DNA of 47,521 bases, from the NCBI RefSeq assembly GCF_900104175.1, contig NZ_FNIX01000030.1, positions 1-47,521 on the forward strand, read 5' to 3'. Below the pieces are notes generated by a model that was given only the letters and a program-made list of their open reading frames with translations, was not told the DNA's origin and did no database searches. How positions within the stretch are numbered: the first letter of the stretch is position 1; every line of letters begins with the position of its first letter. The stretch comes from Lentzea jiangxiensis (lineage in GTDB: Bacteria > Actinomycetota > Actinomycetes > Mycobacteriales > Pseudonocardiaceae). Below, one piece after another: positions 1 through 7,938 of the stretch. A program made the position numbers and the translations under genes.

Positions 1-2
1 AG

Positions 3-308
3 TTGTACCTGGTCATGGACAACTTCTCCCCGCACCGCCACCCCGACATCCGCAAGTGGGCCGCCGGCAACCAGATCGAGCTGGTGTTCCTGCCGACCTA
101 CGGATCCTGGCTGAACTGGATCGAGGCCGAGTTCGCCGCACTGCGCTACTTCGCCCTCAACGGCACCGACCATCGCAGCCACACCGAACAGAACACCGCG
201 ATCGCCGCCTACATCCGCTGGCGCAACGCCCGCGCCAAGCCCAAGACCGGCTTCGCCACCGACTCACCCATCCGCACCTGGACCCATTACCCGGCCAACG
301 TTGCGTGA
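3..308 (+). CDS. IS630-type transposase, C-terminal part (5' end outside window)
   Basis: This is the C-terminal ~100 residues of a DDE transposase of the IS630/Tc1-mariner type; the reading frame is already open at the window edge, so the N-terminal HTH and first catalytic Asp lie outside. Visible motifs are the second catalytic Asp in LVMDNFSPH and the catalytic Glu in GSWLNWIEAEF, spaced as in DDE_3 domains. It would cut and join insertion-sequence ends at TA targets. The stop at 306-308 is 7 nt from the convergent regulator stop, so the right end of the element must lie almost at that gene's 3' end. Activity cannot be judged from a fragment. Confidence 0.85.
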   Translation: MYLVMDNFSPHRHPDIRKWAAGNQIELVFLPTYGSWLNWIEAEFAALRYFALNGTDHRSHTEQNTAIAAYIRWRNARAKPKTGFATDSPIRTWTHYPANVA

Positions 309-315
309 CGCGCCA

Positions 316-2295
316 CTAGCCGGCACCGAAAACGGACGAGAGCTGCACCCGCCTGCCGATCCCGGCCTTGCGGTAGACGCGGGTCAGGTGCAGCTCGACC
401 GCCCGCCGCGTCACGCCGAACCGCTCGGCGATCTCCCGGTTCGTCCGCCCCTGCAGCGCCAGCAGGACGATTCGCGACTCGTGCGGCGTCAGCTCGTCCC
501 ACGCCGCCGAACGCACCGGCCGCGCCGGACGGGACAGTGCCGGACGGGACAGTGCCGGACGGGACAGTGCAGCCCTCGCCTGCTGCACCACCTCGGTGGC
601 GCCGGCTCGTTCGGCGTCGGCCACGGCGGCACGCGGCGAACCCAGCGCGAGATGCATGCGGGCGCGCTGGTGCAGCAGGAGGTCGCACGCCCACGCAGGC
701 GGCAACGTGCCGGTGTAACCCAAGTGCACCAGCATCTCCCGAGCCTCACCCGGCCTTCGAACGTCCACACAGGACGCCACGAACGCCGCCGCTCCCAGCG
801 CCACGCAGCCGCGCAACGGTGACGCCCGGGCCAGCTCACGCATGAGCCGCGACACCTCCGCGTGGTCCCCGCGAGCCCGGTGCGCCCACATCTCCCACGC
901 GGTCAGCCAGTCGTGCTCCGCCCCCACGAGCTTCGGCCGCACCAGCGGCGCCAGCTCCAGCAGCACGTGCTCGGACCCGGTCCGCAGCAACGCGAGCCCG
1001 GCGAGCGCGAGCGACGGCACCACCGGCCCGCTCGGGGGAAGCGAGCGCAGCACCCGTTCCGGATCAGCCGGGACGACCGGCGTCTCGCCGAGGCTCAGCA
1101 CGTCCTCGTCGCACTGCCAGTCGAGGACCACCGCGTCGACCCACGCGCGGGCGACGGGCCGCTGCCGGGCGAGCTCGCCGGCCCCGGGCGCGATCCCGCA
1201 GCGCAGGTGCAGCTCCGCCGCGGCCACCGCCACCTCCGCCGCGACCCCGGCGTCCAGCGGCTCCCGCAGCGCGGCGCGCAGGCACCGGACCGCGTGCTCC
1301 GGCCTTCCGGCCGCCCGGTGCAGCCGCGCCGCGCCGAGCAGCAGCGGAGCCACCCACCGCGCTCCCAGGGGTTCCGCGCACGCCACGACGTGCTCGGCGA
1401 CAGCGGCCGGTGGGTCGCTGCGCCGGTGCATCACCTCCGCCGCGGCGCGATGCAGGCGCTCGCGCGGTTCGGGCGCCATCTCGTGCCGGATCGCGTGGCG
1501 CAGCGCCGGCGACCGGACCCGCATCGGCTCACCGCGGGCGAGGCGGGCGTCGACGAGCCGTTCGAACGCGGCCAGCGTCCGGAACGACCCCGTCCCGGCC
1601 ACCTCGCCCAGCACGTCCAGCGACGCCGTCCCCAGCACCGAGAGCGCCCGCGCGACCGCCACCGCGTCGGCGTCCAGCGCCTCCCAGCTCCGCCGCACCG
1701 CCCGCAGCAGGCGCGGCAGCCTCAGCCCGGGCAGCAGAGCGCGCAACGAGGACACCGACACGTCCGCGACGACGTCCAGCACGTCGCTGAGCACACCGGG
1801 CGCCCCGCCGCTGAACTCGAGGCACAGCTCTGCCAGCTCCGGCGAGACCTCGGCGTCGCACCGGCGCCGGAGCATCTCGGCCACCGCCGCCGCCCCGACC
1901 GGCCCCACGGGCACCCGCACGGCGTCCACGACCGGCAGGGTGTCCGGATCGCAGTCCCCCGCCACCAGCACCACGCCCCGGAACCGCGCCAGCCGCTCGG
2001 TCTCCTCCCCGGACAGCCGCTCGACGTCGTCCACGACGAGCACCGTGTGGCTGTCGACCCCGGCCAGCGCCCTCAGCCCGCGCACCGGCCGCAGCCCGCT
2101 GCGCACCGCGATCGACGACGCGACCGACAACAACGCGCTCTTGCCCATACCAGTCGCGCCATGCACGACGCACGACCGCACACCACCGCTGATCGCGTCC
2201 GTCAGGACGGCGATCTCCCGCTCACGTCCCACGAGCAGGCCGCCCGCCCGGCGCACGGCGGCGTCGACGAGGCCGGGACGAAGTGGGGCGACCAT
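316..2295 (-). CDS. LuxR-family regulator with N-terminal AAA ATPase domain
   Basis: About 659 aa. The N-terminal half is a nucleotide-binding module (Walker A VVHGATGMGKS around residues 43-53, Walker B VLVVDD around 85-90); the middle is helical; the C-terminal ~60 residues form a LuxR/GerE HTH (ELTPHESRIVLLALQGRTN... through EIAERFGVTRRAVELHL). This is the architecture of LAL-type activators, although shorter than the typical ~900 aa. The frame is open up to 2559, but ATG 2295 is preferred because it directly precedes the conserved LVGRERE segment and the upstream codons look non-protein-like. An ALSRP pentapeptide occurs three times just before the HTH. Divergent from the SsgA-like gene. 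Target unknown. Confidence 0.8.
   Translation of the reverse strand: MVAPLRPGLVDAAVRRAGGLLVGREREIAVLTDAISGGVRSCVVHGATGMGKSALLSVASSIAVRSGLRPVRGLRALAGVDSHTVLVVDDVERLSGEETERLARFRGVVLVAGDCDPDTLPVVDAVRVPVGPVGAAAVAEMLRRRCDAEVSPELAELCLEFSGGAPGVLSDVLDVVADVSVSSLRALLPGLRLPRLLRAVRRSWEALDADAVAVARALSVLGTASLDVLGEVAGTGSFRTLAAFERLVDARLARGEPMRVRSPALRHAIRHEMAPEPRERLHRAAAEVMHRRSDPPAAVAEHVVACAEPLGARWVAPLLLGAARLHRAAGRPEHAVRCLRAALREPLDAGVAAEVAVAAAELHLRCGIAPGAGELARQRPVARAWVDAVVLDWQCDEDVLSLGETPVVPADPERVLRSLPPSGPVVPSLALAGLALLRTGSEHVLLELAPLVRPKLVGAEHDWLTAWEMWAHRARGDHAEVSRLMRELARASPLRGCVALGAAAFVASCVDVRRPGEAREMLVHLGYTGTLPPAWACDLLLHQRARMHLALGSPRAAVADAERAGATEVVQQARAALSRPALSRPALSRPARPVRSAAWDELTPHESRIVLLALQGRTNREIAERFGVTRRAVELHLTRVYRKAGIGRRVQLSSVFGAG
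526..570. repeat. Three perfect tandem 15-bp repeats inside the LuxR/AAA regulator
   Basis: The unit CGGACGGGACAGTGC occurs three times back to back (526-540, 541-555, 556-570). Being 15 bp, it keeps frame and encodes three ALSRP repeats in the linker before the HTH. Copy number could vary by slippage without disrupting the protein. Confidence 0.9.
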
Positions 2296-2506
2296 GCCGT
2301 CCAGCAAATCGCCCGCGCCCCCGCTGGACCATGCAGAAGCACCGGCAGAAGTTCGCCGGTTCTGCCCCTTCGCACAGCACCGGCGACCGCTCTTCAGGGC
2401 ATGAACGCCGAATCCCCTCGACCAATCGGTCGGTGATGACCGTGAACCGTTCCGGCTCCTGTCACGTGTACCTCTAGGTAGGCACGCGAACACTCGGGAG
2501 TCCCCC
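2296..2506. promoter_or_regulatory. Divergent promoter region between the LuxR/AAA and SsgA-like genes
   Basis: About 211 bp hold both 5' regions. Two inverted repeats are visible: GGCAGAA/TTCTGCC (2344-2350 and 2360-2366) and TACCT-CT-AGGTA (2469-2480), the latter 26 bp before the SsgA-like start. Either may be an operator. No confident -35/-10 pair was assigned. Confidence 0.35.
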
Positions 2507-2890
2507 ATGCGGGTCGCATCACGCACCGTCTTCGACTTCGTCCGGCCGGACGGCACCACCGCCCCGGTCGAGACCGAGCTGGTCTACCAGGCGGACGACC
2601 CGTTCGCGGTGACCATGAGGTTCCGCGCGGGCGGCTCGGTGGCCACCTGGGTCGTGGGCAGGGACCTGGTCTCCGAGGGCATGGCCGCGGCGGCGGGCGA
2701 AGGCGACGTGCGGCTGCGTCCCGTCACGAGCCGCGTGCTGCTGCTGGAGCTGATCTCGGACCGGCAGGTCACGGTGTTCCGGGTGCCGGCGGGCACGCTG
2801 CGGAAGTTCCTGGGCGCGACCCACGAGCTCGTGCCGCCCGGCTCCGAGCGGTTCGACGCCGACGCGTTCCTGAGCACCGTCCTGCGCTAG
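2507..2890 (+). CDS. SsgA-like (SALP) sporulation/cell-division protein
   Basis: 127 aa, the usual size of SsgA-like proteins, which in sporulating actinomycetes help position or remodel septa and the spore wall. The family pattern is clear: DPFAVTMRFR near residues 30-40, WVVGRDLVSEG near 50, AGEGDVRLRP near 65, and the C-terminal FL..T.ELVPPG segment. ATG 2507 follows a GGGAG-type ribosome site. It stops 4 bp before the convergent NB-ARC gene. Which SALP subclass (SsgA, SsgB or another) cannot be decided here; no separate SsgR-type activator is adjacent. Confidence 0.88.
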   Translation: MRVASRTVFDFVRPDGTTAPVETELVYQADDPFAVTMRFRAGGSVATWVVGRDLVSEGMAAAAGEGDVRLRPVTSRVLLLELISDRQVTVFRVPAGTLRKFLGATHELVPPGSERFDADAFLSTVLR

Positions 2891-2894
2891 GCCG

Positions 2895-5150
2895 TCACCC
2901 CGCGAACAGGCGCTGCCGCACCTCGGCGGCGATCTCGTGCGTGGCGTCGGTGTCCCACCGCTCGCACACGGCGAGAGAGTCGCGCAGATGCCGTTGCGCC
3001 GCGCCGTCGTCACCTCGTGAGGCGGCGTTGTCGGCGAGCGCGCGCAGGATCTCGATCTCACCGAGCCCGTCACCGATCGCCCGGAACCCCTCCAGCGCCC
3101 GGGCCAGGTCGTCGTCCGACGCGTCCAGGCACCCGGCAGCACGGTGGGCCAAGGCGCGATGCAGCAACGTGCGCGCGAGCCACGACCTCATGTGCGCACG
3201 CCGGTAGACGTCCTCGGCCTCGGTCAGCACCACAACGGCCTCGTCCGCCCTGTCGGCGTCTATCAACGCGAGGCCGAGCCATCCGAGCGTGCGGCCGAGG
3301 GCGGAGAGGTCGTAGATGCCGCGGGCGTAGGCGCGTTGCTCCTCCGCCACTTCCTCGTGCGCGGTCACGGCGGCGATCGGGCGGTCCATCAACCGCCACA
3401 GCACGCCGAGCACCGACCGCGCGTAGTGCTCGTCCCCGGGCTCGCGCATCGACGCGATCGCCTTCAGGCACACGCGTTCCGCCTCGTCGAAGTGGCCGAG
3501 TCCGCTGTGGGCGGCCGACGCGACGAGCCACACCCAGCCGAGGTGCCCGGTCTCCCCCGACTCCCCGGCGAGCCGCGCGGCACGGGTCAGCACCTCCAGC
3601 GCCGGGCCCGACCGGCCGGCCACGTCGAACAGCACCCAGCCCAGCTGGGCGAGGACCACGATCTCCTGCCACGGCTCGCGCGCGGACGCGAGAGCGGCGC
3701 GGTAGACGCGTTCCCAGAGCAGGCCCGGTTCGATGGCGGCGTAGTGCGACAAGGCGATCACCGCGCGGGCCACGTCGTCGTGCAATCCCCGGGCCTGCGC
3801 CCGGTCGACGATCTCGGGCAGCAGGTCGCGGTGCTCGTCGAGCCACCGCCGCGCCGCCACCACGTCGGGGAACGTCCTGCCCCGCGGGCGGACGCGCCGG
3901 GCGTCGCCCGTCTGTCCGAACAGGACTCCCGCCGCCACGGTCGACTCCAGCAGCCAGGAGAGCATCCTGCGGTGCGCATCGTCGTCGGTGGCGTCGATCA
4001 GGCCGTTGGCGAACGTCCGGACGAGGCCGTGCATCGCATAGCCGTGCTCGTCCGGGTCGAGGAGGCTGACGTCGGTCAGCTCCTCCAGGGCCTGCCCGGC
4101 CTCGGCGGCGGTGACGCCGGCCAGCTCCGCCGCGAGGTCCGGGGTCACGTGGGTGCCGACGAGCAGCCCGAGCCGCCGGAACACCAGGCGCGCCGTCTCC
4201 GGCAGGTGCGCGAGCGACACCTCGAACGCGCCGCGCACGTCGAGGTCGCCCGCCGTGAGCGCGGCGAGGCGGCGTTCCTCGATCTGCTCGACGAGGTGGC
4301 GCAGGGGCCAGCGCGGCCGGCTGGCGAGCCGGTTGCCCGCGATCCGCAAGGCGAGCGGCGACGTCCCGCACAGCCGGACGAGCGTCCGCGCGGCCTCGCG
4401 GTCGGTCTCGACGCGGTCCGCCCCGACGATCGACGCGAGCAGGTCCAGGGCGAAAGGCTCCGTGAGACCGCCGAGCCGGATCCACGTGGCACCCGCCAGA
4501 CCGGCGAGGCGGTGGCGGGACGTGACGATCGTGAGGCACCCCGGATCGGCCCCGAGTGTGCGAACCTCCTCCTCCGTGCGCGCACCGTCGAGCACGAGCA
4601 GCAGGCGCTTACCCGCGACCAACGACCGGTAGAGCCGCGTCTGGCCGTTGACGTCCTCGGGCACATGCTCGGCGGGCACACCGAGGTCTCTCAGCAGCCG
4701 CTGGAGCGGTCGCTGAGAGCCTTCGAGGTCGACGAGCAGCTGTCCGTCCGGGAACCGGCCCTCCAGCAGATGCGCGGCCCTCACCGCGAGGCTCGTCTTA
4801 CCGGTTCCCGCCGCGCCGTGGACCACCACGAGGCCGTGGGGCTTGCCCGCGATGGCGTCGAGCTCGGCGTCGCGGCCCACGAGGTCGGCGACGTACATCG
4901 GCACCGACCGGACGGGGCTCGTCAGCACGACCCCGCCGGTCCTCGCGAGGCGGCGCAGCTCGGCGCGGTCGCGTTCGTCGAGGTCCAGCGCGTCGAGCAG
5001 GGCTTCGGTCGTGCGGCGCTGCGGCGACCGGGCGCGGCCGCGTTCCACGTCGCTGATCGCGCGGACGCTGACACCGGACCGCTCGCTGAGCTCCTCCTGG
5101 CTGAGCCCGGCGTTCCTGCGGTGCCGCACGAGCCGGTCGCCGAACGTCAT
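2895..5150 (-). CDS. XRE-HTH / NB-ARC ATPase / TPR regulator (AfsR-like without SARP domain)
   Basis: 751 aa. Residues 1-60 are an XRE-type HTH (RHRRNAGLSQEELSERSGVS, then AISDVERGRARSPQ). An NB-ARC module follows: VGRDAEL at 91-97, Walker A HGAAGTGKTS at 111-120, Walker B RLLLVLDGA at 182-190, TSRHRL sensor-like segment, and the LCGTSPLALRIAGNRL helix equivalent to GLPL. The C-terminal ~350 residues are TPR-like helical repeats. Such proteins are STAND-type signal switches regulating transcription in actinomycetes; the ligand is unknown. ATG 5150 lies 9 nt after the GntR gene stop on the same strand, so both are probably co-transcribed. Confidence 0.85.
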   Translation of the reverse strand: MTFGDRLVRHRRNAGLSQEELSERSGVSVRAISDVERGRARSPQRRTTEALLDALDLDERDRAELRRLARTGGVVLTSPVRSVPMYVADLVGRDAELDAIAGKPHGLVVVHGAAGTGKTSLAVRAAHLLEGRFPDGQLLVDLEGSQRPLQRLLRDLGVPAEHVPEDVNGQTRLYRSLVAGKRLLLVLDGARTEEEVRTLGADPGCLTIVTSRHRLAGLAGATWIRLGGLTEPFALDLLASIVGADRVETDREAARTLVRLCGTSPLALRIAGNRLASRPRWPLRHLVEQIEERRLAALTAGDLDVRGAFEVSLAHLPETARLVFRRLGLLVGTHVTPDLAAELAGVTAAEAGQALEELTDVSLLDPDEHGYAMHGLVRTFANGLIDATDDDAHRRMLSWLLESTVAAGVLFGQTGDARRVRPRGRTFPDVVAARRWLDEHRDLLPEIVDRAQARGLHDDVARAVIALSHYAAIEPGLLWERVYRAALASAREPWQEIVVLAQLGWVLFDVAGRSGPALEVLTRAARLAGESGETGHLGWVWLVASAAHSGLGHFDEAERVCLKAIASMREPGDEHYARSVLGVLWRLMDRPIAAVTAHEEVAEEQRAYARGIYDLSALGRTLGWLGLALIDADRADEAVVVLTEAEDVYRRAHMRSWLARTLLHRALAHRAAGCLDASDDDLARALEGFRAIGDGLGEIEILRALADNAASRGDDGAAQRHLRDSLAVCERWDTDATHEIAAEVRQRLFAG

Positions 5151-5159
5151 GCCCCGAAA

Positions 5160-5807
5160 TTAGTGGTTGAGGCTCGTGAGCATCTGCGCACACACGCGGG
5201 AGAGGTGGCGGCGCATCACCGCGGACGCCTTGGCCGCGTCGCCGTCCGCGATGGCCCGGACGAGCTCGTCGTGGTCGTCCAGCGACGCGTGCTGGTGCGG
5301 GGGGTCGTCCTCCAGCGCACTGCGCAGGAGCACCACGCGTTGTTGCACGAGCCGCACCTGCTCCGCGATGCGCGGGCTGCGGGCCGCGTCGAGCAGCGAC
5401 TGGTGGAACGCGAGGTCGAGCCGGTACGGGAACGGCTGCCCCGCCTTGTAGTTGCGGCGGCTCTCCGCGCAGACCTCCTGCAGCCGCACCAGGTCGACGT
5501 CGGTCCGCCGGGACGCCGCCAGCTCGGCCGCCGCGCACTCCAGGGCGGTGCGCAGCTCGAACAGGGCCTTGACGTCCTCGGGCGTGGCATCGGGCACGAA
5601 CGCGCCGCGGTGGGGCACCAGCGTCAGCAGCCCCTCGGAGGCGAGGTGCCGGATCGCCTCGCGCAACGGGCCGCGGCTGATGCCGAGCTTCTGCGCGACC
5701 TCGACCTCGTTGACCCGCGAGCCCGGCGCGATCTCGCCCGTCAGCACCTGTTCGCGCAGGACGTCCACGGCCTGCCCGGCCAGGCTGAGGTGCAGCGGGG
5801 GTGTCAC
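5160..5807 (-). CDS. GntR-family transcriptional regulator, FCD type
   Basis: 215 aa: N-terminal winged helix (LREQVLTGEIAPGSRVNEVEVAQKLGISRGPLREAIRHLASEGLL, read in segments at about residues 17-62) followed by an all-helical FCD ligand domain with the DLAFHQSLLDAA metal/ligand helix and a C-terminal HDELVRAI...RRHLS helix. FCD regulators usually repress catabolic genes and respond to small carboxylates or amino acids. A perfect palindrome lies 55 bp upstream, between this gene and a divergent asparaginase, suggesting autoregulation and control of asparagine use (inference). ATG 5807 is preceded by GGAGACGAAGGTG. Confidence 0.88.
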   Translation of the reverse strand: MTPPLHLSLAGQAVDVLREQVLTGEIAPGSRVNEVEVAQKLGISRGPLREAIRHLASEGLLTLVPHRGAFVPDATPEDVKALFELRTALECAAAELAASRRTDVDLVRLQEVCAESRRNYKAGQPFPYRLDLAFHQSLLDAARSPRIAEQVRLVQQRVVLLRSALEDDPPHQHASLDDHDELVRAIADGDAAKASAVMRRHLSRVCAQMLTSLNH

Positions 5808-5861
5808 CTTCGTCTCCTGATCTGGACGGCACCGGCCGTCCCCCCGCTAAGCTAGCGACCC

Positions 5862-5883
5862 TGTCAACTGTCGACAGTTGGCA
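5862..5883. promoter_or_regulatory. Candidate GntR operator between regulator and asparaginase
   Basis: A perfect 16-bp palindrome CAACTGTCGACAGTTG (5865-5880) extends to 22 bp with a single mismatched pair. It lies between the divergent GntR gene (start 5807) and asparaginase (start 5908), 24 bp upstream of the latter, where binding could block both promoters. A TAAGCT -10-like hexamer is at 5848-5853. Palindromes of this type are common FCD-GntR operators; binding here is inferred. Confidence 0.65.
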
Positions 5884-5907
5884 GTTCCGGGGTGCGATAG
5901 GGGCGAC

Positions 5908-6861
5908 ATGGGACACGAAGTGCTGGCAGAGGTCTGGCGGGGCGACTTCCTCGAGTCGGTGCACCACGGCACCGTCGTCGCCACCGACGCGTCCGGCGCC
6001 CCGGTCCTGTCCGTCGGCAGGCCGGACGACATCACCTTCCCGCGCTCGTCCAACAAGCCGCTCCAGGCCCTCGCGATGCTGCGCAGCGGCCTCGACCTCG
6101 ACGGCCCGCTGCTCGCGCTCGCCTGCGCCTCCCACTCGGGAGAGGACTTCCACGTGGCCGGCGCCCTGGAGATCCTCTCCTCGGCCGGCCTCGGCGAGGA
6201 AGCCCTCCAGTGCACGCCCGACCTGCCTCTCGGCGAGCAGGCCCGCGCCCGGCACCTCGCCCAGGGCCTTTCCGCCGCGCCGAAGTACATGAACTGCTCG
6301 GGCAAGCACGCCGCCATGCTCGCCACCTGCGTCGTCAACGGCTGGTCGACGGAGGACTACCTCGACCCGGCGCACCCGCTGCAGGTCGCGACCCGCCGCA
6401 CGATCGAGGACGTGGCCGGCGAGCCCGTCGCCCAGGTGGGCGTGGACGGCTGCGGCGCCCCGATCTTCGCCATCAGCCTCACCGGCCTCGCCCGCGCGTT
6501 CGGCCGGCTCGCCGGCGCCGCCCCCGGCACCCTGGAGCACCGCGTCGCCGCCGCGATGAACGCCCACCCGCAGTGGGTCGGCGGCACCGGCCGTGACGTC
6601 ACGGTCCTGATGGGCGCCCTGCCCGGCGTCATCGCCAAGGACGGCGCCGAGGGCGTCTACGCCGTGGGCCTCCCCTCCGGCGAGGGCGTGGCGCTGAAGA
6701 TCGCGGACGGTTCGTCGCGCGCCCGAGCCGTCGTCGTCGTCGCGGTGCTCAAGCGCCTCGGGGTGGACGTGAGCGCGGTCGAGGACCTCGCCACCGTCCC
6801 GGTCCTCGGGCACGGCCGTGCTGTGGGCGCGGTCAAACCGTCGCTCGCGCTCGCGGGCTGA
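5908..6861 (+). CDS. Asparaginase of the rhizobial (type 3, PF06089) family
   Basis: 317 aa. It should hydrolyse L-asparagine to aspartate and ammonia. It belongs to the family represented by Rhizobium etli AnsA/ReAV, not the E. coli AnsA/B fold: the diagnostic SSNKPLQ (Ser-x-x-Lys pair), NCSGKHAAM (Cys and Lys three apart) and DGCGAP (second Cys) motifs are all present, matching the zinc site and Ser-Lys dyads described for that family. ATG 5908 is chosen because GATAGGGG precedes it; an upstream in-frame GTG at 5878 lies within the operator palindrome. No signal peptide, so cytoplasmic. Probably regulated by the divergent GntR protein. Confidence 0.88.
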   Translation: MGHEVLAEVWRGDFLESVHHGTVVATDASGAPVLSVGRPDDITFPRSSNKPLQALAMLRSGLDLDGPLLALACASHSGEDFHVAGALEILSSAGLGEEALQCTPDLPLGEQARARHLAQGLSAAPKYMNCSGKHAAMLATCVVNGWSTEDYLDPAHPLQVATRRTIEDVAGEPVAQVGVDGCGAPIFAISLTGLARAFGRLAGAAPGTLEHRVAAAMNAHPQWVGGTGRDVTVLMGALPGVIAKDGAEGVYAVGLPSGEGVALKIADGSSRARAVVVVAVLKRLGVDVSAVEDLATVPVLGHGRAVGAVKPSLALAG

Positions 6862-6883
6862 CCAAGCCACTAAGCTGGGGCTT

Positions 6884-7174
6884 ATGGGTGATTCGAAGGA
6901 CGAGGACGAGAAGTTCCAGGAGGAACTGATCGGCCTCGACCCGCAAGACCCCGAGACAAAGGCGTTCGCGGACCACCTGGACCGCATGCAGCGGCAGCGT
7001 CCCGGCTACACCGTCGAGGGCTACCTCGACGGTGTGCGGGACTTCGCCGACTCGGCGAACCGCACGACGGGGCACCAGCGGCTGGTCGCCGTCATCGTCG
7101 TGGGCCTGATGCTGCTCGGCGTCCTGCTCACGATCTGGTTCGCGCTGGGCGACATCGTCACCATCATCTTCTGA
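6884..7174 (+). CDS. Small acidic single-pass membrane protein
   Basis: 96 aa. Residues 1-65 are charged and acidic (MGDSKDEDEKFQEELIGLD...), and one hydrophobic helix lies near the C-terminus (about 70-90, LVAVIVVGLMLLGVLLTIW), so the N-terminus is probably cytoplasmic. A TAAGCT -10-like element at 6871-6876 is 8 nt before ATG, so the message may be leaderless; a GGGG three bases upstream is a poor SD. Function unknown; conserved-looking. Confidence 0.75.
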   Translation: MGDSKDEDEKFQEELIGLDPQDPETKAFADHLDRMQRQRPGYTVEGYLDGVRDFADSANRTTGHQRLVAVIVVGLMLLGVLLTIWFALGDIVTIIF

Positions 7175-7270
7175 CCCGGACGAGAACGAGTTCTTACCGG
7201 CGTCTTACGGCCTCGCACGGGGAACGTCCCGCCGGGAAGCCTCACGAGCCCGCCGGCGTTATAAAGAGAC

Positions 7271-7693
7271 ATGGAACCTGTTGTCGGCGCCACCCCCAAA
7301 GTCGTGCGATCCGAAGAGGAATGGCGCACGCTGCTCAACCCCGCCGAGTTCGCGGTGCTGCGCCAGGCCGGCACCGAGCGTCCGTGGACCGGCGAGTACA
7401 CCGAGACCAAGACCGAGGGCGTCTACGAGTGCCGTGCGTGCGGGGCCGAACTGTTCCGCAGCGACACCAAGTTCGACTCGCACTGCGGCTGGCCGTCGTT
7501 CTTCTCGCCGCTGGCCGGTGACTCGGTCATCCTGCGCGAGGACCGCGCTCTCGGCATGAAGCGCGTGGAGGTGCTCTGCGCGGCCTGCCACAGCCACCTC
7601 GGGCACGTCTTCGAGGGCGAGGGCTACCCCACCCCGACGGACCAGCGGTACTGCATCAACTCCGTTTCCTTGAAACTCGTTGCGTCCGAATAG
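7271..7693 (+). CDS. msrB: Peptide-methionine (R)-S-oxide reductase MsrB
   Basis: 140 aa. Reduces methionine-R-sulfoxide in damaged proteins using thioredoxin. The zinc ligands form two CxxC pairs (C54/C57 in ECRAC and C103/C106 in CAAC), the active-site cysteine is C128 in RYCINS, and the substrate-pocket motifs HCGWPSFF and SHLGHVFEGEGYPTPT are intact. A TTATAA hexamer at 7259-7264 is 7 nt before ATG, so the transcript may be leaderless. It is cytoplasmic and unlikely to be functionally tied to the membrane genes downstream. Confidence 0.96.
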   Translation: MEPVVGATPKVVRSEEEWRTLLNPAEFAVLRQAGTERPWTGEYTETKTEGVYECRACGAELFRSDTKFDSHCGWPSFFSPLAGDSVILREDRALGMKRVEVLCAACHSHLGHVFEGEGYPTPTDQRYCINSVSLKLVASE

Positions 7694-7744
7694 GAGACTG
7701 GAGCAGGACTCCGGTCGCCGGACCGGACCGACCTGGGAGGCAGC

Positions 7745-7807
7745 ATGAACTTCTTCGGTACCGACGGTGAAGGCTCCAGCGGGGTCGACGGCGGTTCGTC
7801 GAGCTAG
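7745..7807 (+). CDS. Possible 20-aa small ORF upstream of the MNIO locus
   Basis: ATG 7745 is preceded by an excellent ribosome site (CTGGGAGGCAGC) and opens a 20-codon frame, MNFFGTDGEGSSGVDGGSSS, ending in TAG. The peptide is Ser/Gly-rich like the tails of the downstream proteins but has no cysteine. It could be a short regulatory peptide, a leaderless relict of a tail, or noise. The surrounding 7694-7938 gap otherwise holds a CCGGTC/GACCGG hairpin near 7710-7730 and probably the promoter of the downstream operon. Confidence 0.4.
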   Translation: MNFFGTDGEGSSGVDGGSSS

Positions 7808-7938
7808 TGACGGCACCGCGGCCGTCGACCGGTGACGGGCAACCCTAAGGCTTCGTCAACAAGCCTTGTCCGGCTGTGGCGCGGACCACACCATGGACGC
7901 ACCGAAGCACATTCGGGGCAGTTCAGGGGGTGGGTCGC

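Noticed and set aside
842..2436. Plus-strand open frames of ~520 codons opposite the LuxR/AAA gene
   Set aside because: Ser/Arg/Pro/Ala-only composition typical of antisense frames in GC-rich DNA; the minus-strand frame has clear domains.
3144..5855. Plus-strand open frame of 903 codons
   Set aside because: It runs opposite the NB-ARC and GntR genes, has no recognisable domain and repeats antisense-like composition.
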